Below are positions 60,942 to 64,000 of a stretch of 64,000 bases of DNA, in pieces. Location of the stretch: contig OW818685.1 of assembly GCA_942493245.1 (NCBI GenBank), positions 2,294,001-2,358,000 of the forward strand, written 5' to 3'. The stretch's first letter is position 1, and each line of letters begins with the position of its first letter. The translations under genes were made by a program, and so were the position numbers. This stretch comes from DAOPYU01 sp942493245. Its GTDB lineage: Bacteria; Sumerlaeota; Sumerlaeia; UBA8349. The notes under the pieces are model-generated. The model was not told where the DNA came from. It ran no database searches and saw only the letters and a list, made by a program, of their open reading frames with translations.

Positions 60942-63044
60942 ATGTTGGATTCCCAGTCCTCCCTTCCCTCTTCTATGGATGCATCGGCGCGGCGGGGTTA
61001 TTCTGCTCTGATCGTACTCTTGGGGGTCATGTTGTTTGCCACCCATTGGCGTCCGGCTTTGGCCTGGCCCCTGCAGGGAGTGTGGACCGCGCTGGCGGTT
61101 CTGGGATTGGCGGGTCTCGCTTTTCTGACAGGGAAACGCTTGGGCATCCAGTGGGAAGGCGCTGCATCCCCCGCGTGGGTATTGGTACTTTTCTCGATCT
61201 GGGGCTGGTTGCGCACAGTGACGGGGATCAACCAGACGGAAGGTTTGCTTGATGTCTCGGGTTACCTGAATGGCTTGCTTTTCTTCGGGCTGGGCGTGTT
61301 CGTGGTCCGGGGAGGGGAATCTCTGGGAAATGGCGAGCCTTCGAGAAACCAATGGGGGATTCGAGTCGTTTCGATCCTTTTCTGGGTACTCAGTGTTTCA
61401 ATCGCCATACACGGCATTCTCGAATACCACCTTTATTTCCCTCAGCAACTGGCCGAGCAGCGCACTTCGGGAGTCTGGAACCCCACCGATGTGGTGGAAG
61501 GCGCGATTCTACTCGCTCTGACGGAAATGCGGGTCCGCTCCCTGTTCGGCAATCCAAACGTGTTGTGTGGCTTCTTCGCTTTCACCTATCCCCTGCTGGT
61601 TGCCGCCGCATGGGATATGGGGCGTCTGAAAACACTTTCCCGTCTTCAACACCGCCTGATCGCGCTGGCATTCGTTCTGTCTTCCCTGACAATCTTCTAC
61701 ACCGCGTTCCGCACGGGGTCCGTCGGAGGCGGATTTGTCCTCCTGACCGGTCTGGCGCTGATCGGAGTGACGGGGTTTGTCTGGCGTTTGAAACAAAAGC
61801 GCCAACAGGTCGCATTCCCCATAACTCTGATCGGGGGGATCTTTCTGGCTCTCTTCTATCTGGGACCCACTCAGGCTCGCCTGGCCTCTCAACCCCTTCT
61901 CTCCTCCCCCACTCCCGTATCCGTCCCATTCGCTGAAAACACCTCCAGTACCACGACAGTCATCGAGAATGAAAAAGAACCCTTCTGGAAAAAAATACGC
62001 CAGGGTCATACCATTCCCCAGCGTCTCTATTACTGCCGCATCGGGTTGAGAATCTGGCAGGACGCTCCCCTTCTTGGGCACGGATTGAGCGGGTATCAAA
62101 CGCTCTATCTCAAGTACCGCCAACCCGGTGAAGGAGAAACCCGGTACGCGCACAACTTCGTTGTCCAACTGCTGGCCGATACCGGTCTCGTGGGTCTGGG
62201 TCTCTTTTCCTGGTTCCTTGCGCTTCTGGCTCTACGCCTCTGGCGCGGAATGCGCACAGGGCAGATGACGGCTCTGTGGCTGGCGACAGGGGCGGCTGTC
62301 TTTCTGTTCCTGCTCGACTCTCTGGGCGAATACACCTTCTGTACACGCGAGGGATACCAGGATTTTGCCCTTCTGGCCGGCGTGTTCTGCGCCTCTTCTC
62401 CCGGCAAGAAAACCCCGCCAGCCTCTCCCCTCTTCCCCTTCCAACAACCAATCCTCCTGACAATCGGGGGTGCTCTGATTCTGATTTGTTTCTGGACTTC
62501 GACCATCCGTCCCTTCATGGCCCGGTATTATCTGCAGAATGCCGATAATGCGATCCAGGAGATGGAGTGGATCGAGCGTTCCGAACACCGACCGTTGTCG
62601 TCCGAACCCATGTCCCTGAACGAATGGCGGCAAGAGGCGCTGGATTCGATTCAAAAAGCCATCCAGTGGTTCCCCAAAAGTTCCGAATCGTTCCAGAAGC
62701 GGGCGGCCCTCTACCGTATGGCAAGGCAGGAGGAGTTGGCCGAGCGTGACCTGCTGAACGCTTGCCGCCTGGACCCTTATTCGGCTTCCCTGCGGGCGCA
62801 ACTGGCCGAATGCGTCTGGCGTCAGGGACGTCGCGAAGAGGCGCTCGAACTGATCGAACAAGCCATTACACGGCATCCAGTAAAATCCCCCCACTATCTC
62901 CAGCGCGCACGTTACCTCGAAGCGATGGACCGGATAAGCGAAGCGCGCGAGTGCGTGGAACAAGCCGAGCGCCTGGCCTTCATGCCTCAGGAGAAAACCG
63001 AGGCGCAGCTGGCCCTGAAGCGAATCAAGACGGGGAACAGATGA
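60942..63044 (+). CDS. O-antigen ligase/polymerase-like membrane protein with C-terminal TPRs
   Basis: This 700-aa protein has about 10-12 transmembrane helices in residues 20-530. A Wzy/WaaL-type region near 360-400 has a large periplasmic loop containing GLRIWQDAPLLGHGLSGYQ and ETRYAHNFVVQLLADTGLVG. A soluble TPR part follows near 550-690 (SIQKAIQWFPKSSESFQKR; LRAQLAECVWRQGRREEALEL). It probably polymerises or transfers a lipid-linked glycan at the periplasmic face. ATG 60942 has a close GAGG; TTG 60933 and ATG 60975 are alternatives. No other glycan genes flank it directly. Confidence 0.82.
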   Translation: MLDSQSSLPSSMDASARRGYSALIVLLGVMLFATHWRPALAWPLQGVWTALAVLGLAGLAFLTGKRLGIQWEGAASPAWVLVLFSIWGWLRTVTGINQTEGLLDVSGYLNGLLFFGLGVFVVRGGESLGNGEPSRNQWGIRVVSILFWVLSVSIAIHGILEYHLYFPQQLAEQRTSGVWNPTDVVEGAILLALTEMRVRSLFGNPNVLCGFFAFTYPLLVAAAWDMGRLKTLSRLQHRLIALAFVLSSLTIFYTAFRTGSVGGGFVLLTGLALIGVTGFVWRLKQKRQQVAFPITLIGGIFLALFYLGPTQARLASQPLLSSPTPVSVPFAENTSSTTTVIENEKEPFWKKIRQGHTIPQRLYYCRIGLRIWQDAPLLGHGLSGYQTLYLKYRQPGEGETRYAHNFVVQLLADTGLVGLGLFSWFLALLALRLWRGMRTGQMTALWLATGAAVFLFLLDSLGEYTFCTREGYQDFALLAGVFCASSPGKKTPPASPLFPFQQPILLTIGGALILICFWTSTIRPFMARYYLQNADNAIQEMEWIERSEHRPLSSEPMSLNEWRQEALDSIQKAIQWFPKSSESFQKRAALYRMARQEELAERDLLNACRLDPYSASLRAQLAECVWRQGRREEALELIEQAITRHPVKSPHYLQRARYLEAMDRISEARECVEQAERLAFMPQEKTEAQLALKRIKTGNR

Positions 63045-63305
63045 AACGGAAAAACGACAAACGGGCTCTCAGCCAGTCGCTTGCGTTCTCGCCGTTTCTT
63101 CCCACAAAATGCTCTTCACTCCCTCCTCGCACTCTGCTCAACTTCCCGCATTACCAGAAATGATACGGCCATTTGTGTTTTTAGAAAAAATGCAGAATAC
63201 GCTCAAAAAACTCTTGCAAAAAATCCTCTCTATCCGCAATATATCACTCCACGTGACGCGCATGTTCCCGGTCAACGGGTGAAGCGCGAATAGCAGTAAA
63301 AATGC

Positions 63306-63381
63306 TCCGGCATGGCGCAATCGGTAGCGCGACGGACTGTTAATCCGCAGGTCGTAGGTTCGAGTCCTACTGCCGGAGCCA
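63306..63381 (+). tRNA. tRNA-Asn (anticodon GUU)
   Basis: It has acceptor TCCGGCA/TGCCGGA, anticodon stem CGGAC with loop TGTTAAT (GTT), T-loop GTTCGAG and an encoded CCA (63379-63381). The length is 76 nt. The 261 bp before it (63045-63305) hold no gene. Confidence 0.97.
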
Positions 63382-63388
63382 GAATTCA

Positions 63389-63414
63389 AAAGCCCCCTTT
63401 CCGGGGGCTTTTTT
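63389..63414 (+). terminator. Rho-independent terminator of tRNA-Asn
   Basis: AAGCCCCC and GGGGGCTT flank TTTCC and are followed by four more Ts, 8 bp after the tRNA 3' end. Confidence 0.9.
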
Positions 63415-63559
63415 GTTAACAGGGTGTCCCTCTTTCCCTCTCTCGCGAGAACCCCAATATTCCGCATTGATTCTAAAGGATTTGCGGAATAGCCCCCTGT
63501 CTTACCGAGACTCTCTGTTTCAAGCGCATCCCGATCTTTCCCCCCCTACTTAGGGAGCA

Positions 63560-63699
63560 TTTACACCCGCTCGCGCCTGCAACCTCTACGAAACTCTCAG
63601 ACTCTCCGATTAACACCCCGAACGGGTTAACAACCCTTTTACACCCGCTCGACCGGATGTAAATCTTTTTGAAAATCTTCCGACAGTTTTGAAAATCTT
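63560..63699. repeat. Direct repeats downstream of tRNA-Asn
   Basis: TTTACACCCGCTCG occurs at 63560-63573 and 63638-63651. TTTTGAAAATCTT occurs at 63667-63679 and 63687-63699, exactly 20 bp apart, about two helical turns. They lie in the 463-bp gap between tRNA-Asn and the edge gene. Pairs like this suggest protein-binding sites, or the edge of an integrated element. Confidence 0.5.
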
Positions 63700-63774
63700 G
63701 CGGTATATAACCCGTAGGAAGCTGCGGCGCGATGTTGTCGTGGCACCTGATCACCAGACAACAGGCTGGCCGCC

Positions 63775-63827
63775 GAGCGGATGCCTCTGTGGGTGTGCGT
63801 CATCCACAAGAGCCTCCGCTCTTTTTT
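63775..63827 (+). terminator. Strong terminator in the leader of the edge gene
   Basis: GAGCGG...CCTCTGTGG and CCACAAGAG..CCTCCGCTC form a long two-part stem around an 11-nt loop, followed by six Ts. It ends 50 bp before the next start codon, so it would cut transcripts entering that gene, as in an attenuator, or end a small RNA made from about 63700. Confidence 0.75.
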
Positions 63828-63877
63828 ATGCGCGCACCTGCAATCATCCTCTCGCAAATGGCCGGGAGGATTTTACC

Positions 63878-64000
63878 TTGAACACCCCAATCGATTCGGA
63901 GGCGTATGCGCTTACCGTCGCATTCATGACTCCTGATGAACGGCTGGAGGAAGTTGCCACGATCCTGGCAAACGGATGTCGTCGGGCACTGCGCGATCTC
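63878..64000 (+). CDS. Partial gene of unknown function, truncated by the window edge
   Basis: The frame starts at TTG 63878, with GGGAGG eight bases upstream, and stays open to base 64000 (41 codons visible). The visible product begins MNTPIDSEAYALTV and continues with MTPDERLEEVATILANGCRR, a helical segment of the type seen at the N-terminus of many unclassified mobile-element proteins in related lineages. That last link is only an impression. Nothing else can be said without the sequence beyond the edge. Confidence 0.5.
   Translation, partial: MNTPIDSEAYALTVAFMTPDERLEEVATILANGCRRALRDL

Noticed and set aside
1..64000. CRISPR arrays, prophage modules or insertion sequences
   Set aside because: No regularly spaced repeats, Cas genes, transposase motifs (DDE/HUH) or phage structural genes were seen; the only recombinase is the Xer-type one.

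Overview
The window (about 56% GC by eye) is a chromosomal segment of a Gram-negative-type bacterium. It carries lipid A and LPS-type genes (lpxK, an MsbA-like exporter, a heptose-synthesis fusion, an O-antigen ligase-like protein), rod-shape mreB, an AMIN-type amidase, and an unlinked tRNA-Sec, so the organism probably makes selenoproteins. Several features point to an uncultured deep lineage of PVC/FCB type (for example Hydrogenedentota or Sumerlaeota): odd domain fusions, a stand-alone AICAR transformylase, Fn3/PKD/LamG surface proteins and small covarying palindromic repeats. That placement is a low-confidence inference. No rRNA, CRISPR array or recognisable insertion sequence was seen.

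Layout. 1-5112: pstSCAB-phoU, high-affinity phosphate uptake; the window starts at the first codon of pstS. 5156-13569 (minus): an rmlC-like epimerase, then the most unusual locus, a SNF2 helicase, a SWIM zinc-finger protein and a giant DprA-like protein fused to a sulfatase-fold domain that has lost its catalytic residues. 13773-19306 (minus): secreted GH3 glycosidase, tRNA-Leu(UAG), HldC-GmhB fusion, mreB, rpmG. 19669-24999 (plus): quinone oxidoreductase-like enzyme, a secreted protein with twelve CxxC pairs and a HExxH peptidase resembling plant DA1, and two tandem CNNM/CorC-type membrane CBS proteins. 25045-31425 (minus): a Cys-rich miniprotein, a secreted Gly/Met-rich protein, lpxK, nusB, amidase, TPR protein, response regulator. 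31681-34450 (plus): aroA, elbB-like gene, a Cys-containing small protein, dut.

34451-40007: an AT-rich possible recombination site, a complete Xer recombinase whose ribosome binding site lies in a perfect 25-bp hairpin, an ABC exporter with a very large extracytoplasmic insertion, and gltD/gltA. 40282-46332 (plus): a UV-repair glycosylase, then an ATP-grasp / methyltransferase / FemAB-like / methyltransferase-Trm112 / M24 peptidase run that looks like a surface polymer modification cluster. 46345-50141: mntP, a polyol dehydrogenase, an alpha/beta hydrolase, an FHA plus degenerate GGDEF protein. 50593-56526 (minus): tRNA-Sec, a PKD-repeat protein, two unknown proteins and an Fn3-LamG protein. 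57314-63044 (plus): an Arg-rich small protein, a DUF4384-type lipoprotein, panC, AICAR transformylase, an O-antigen ligase-like protein with TPRs. 63306-64000: tRNA-Asn, a repeat-rich noncoding stretch ending in a strong terminator, and a truncated gene.

Intergenic regions are rich in long perfect inverted repeats (30, 25 and 17 bp arms) and contain two copies of a REP-like palindrome whose stems covary. The best candidates for something undescribed are the SNF2-SWIM-DprA/pseudosulfatase locus, the DA1-like secreted zinc protein, and the hairpin-controlled Xer gene with a nearby dif-like inverted repeat.
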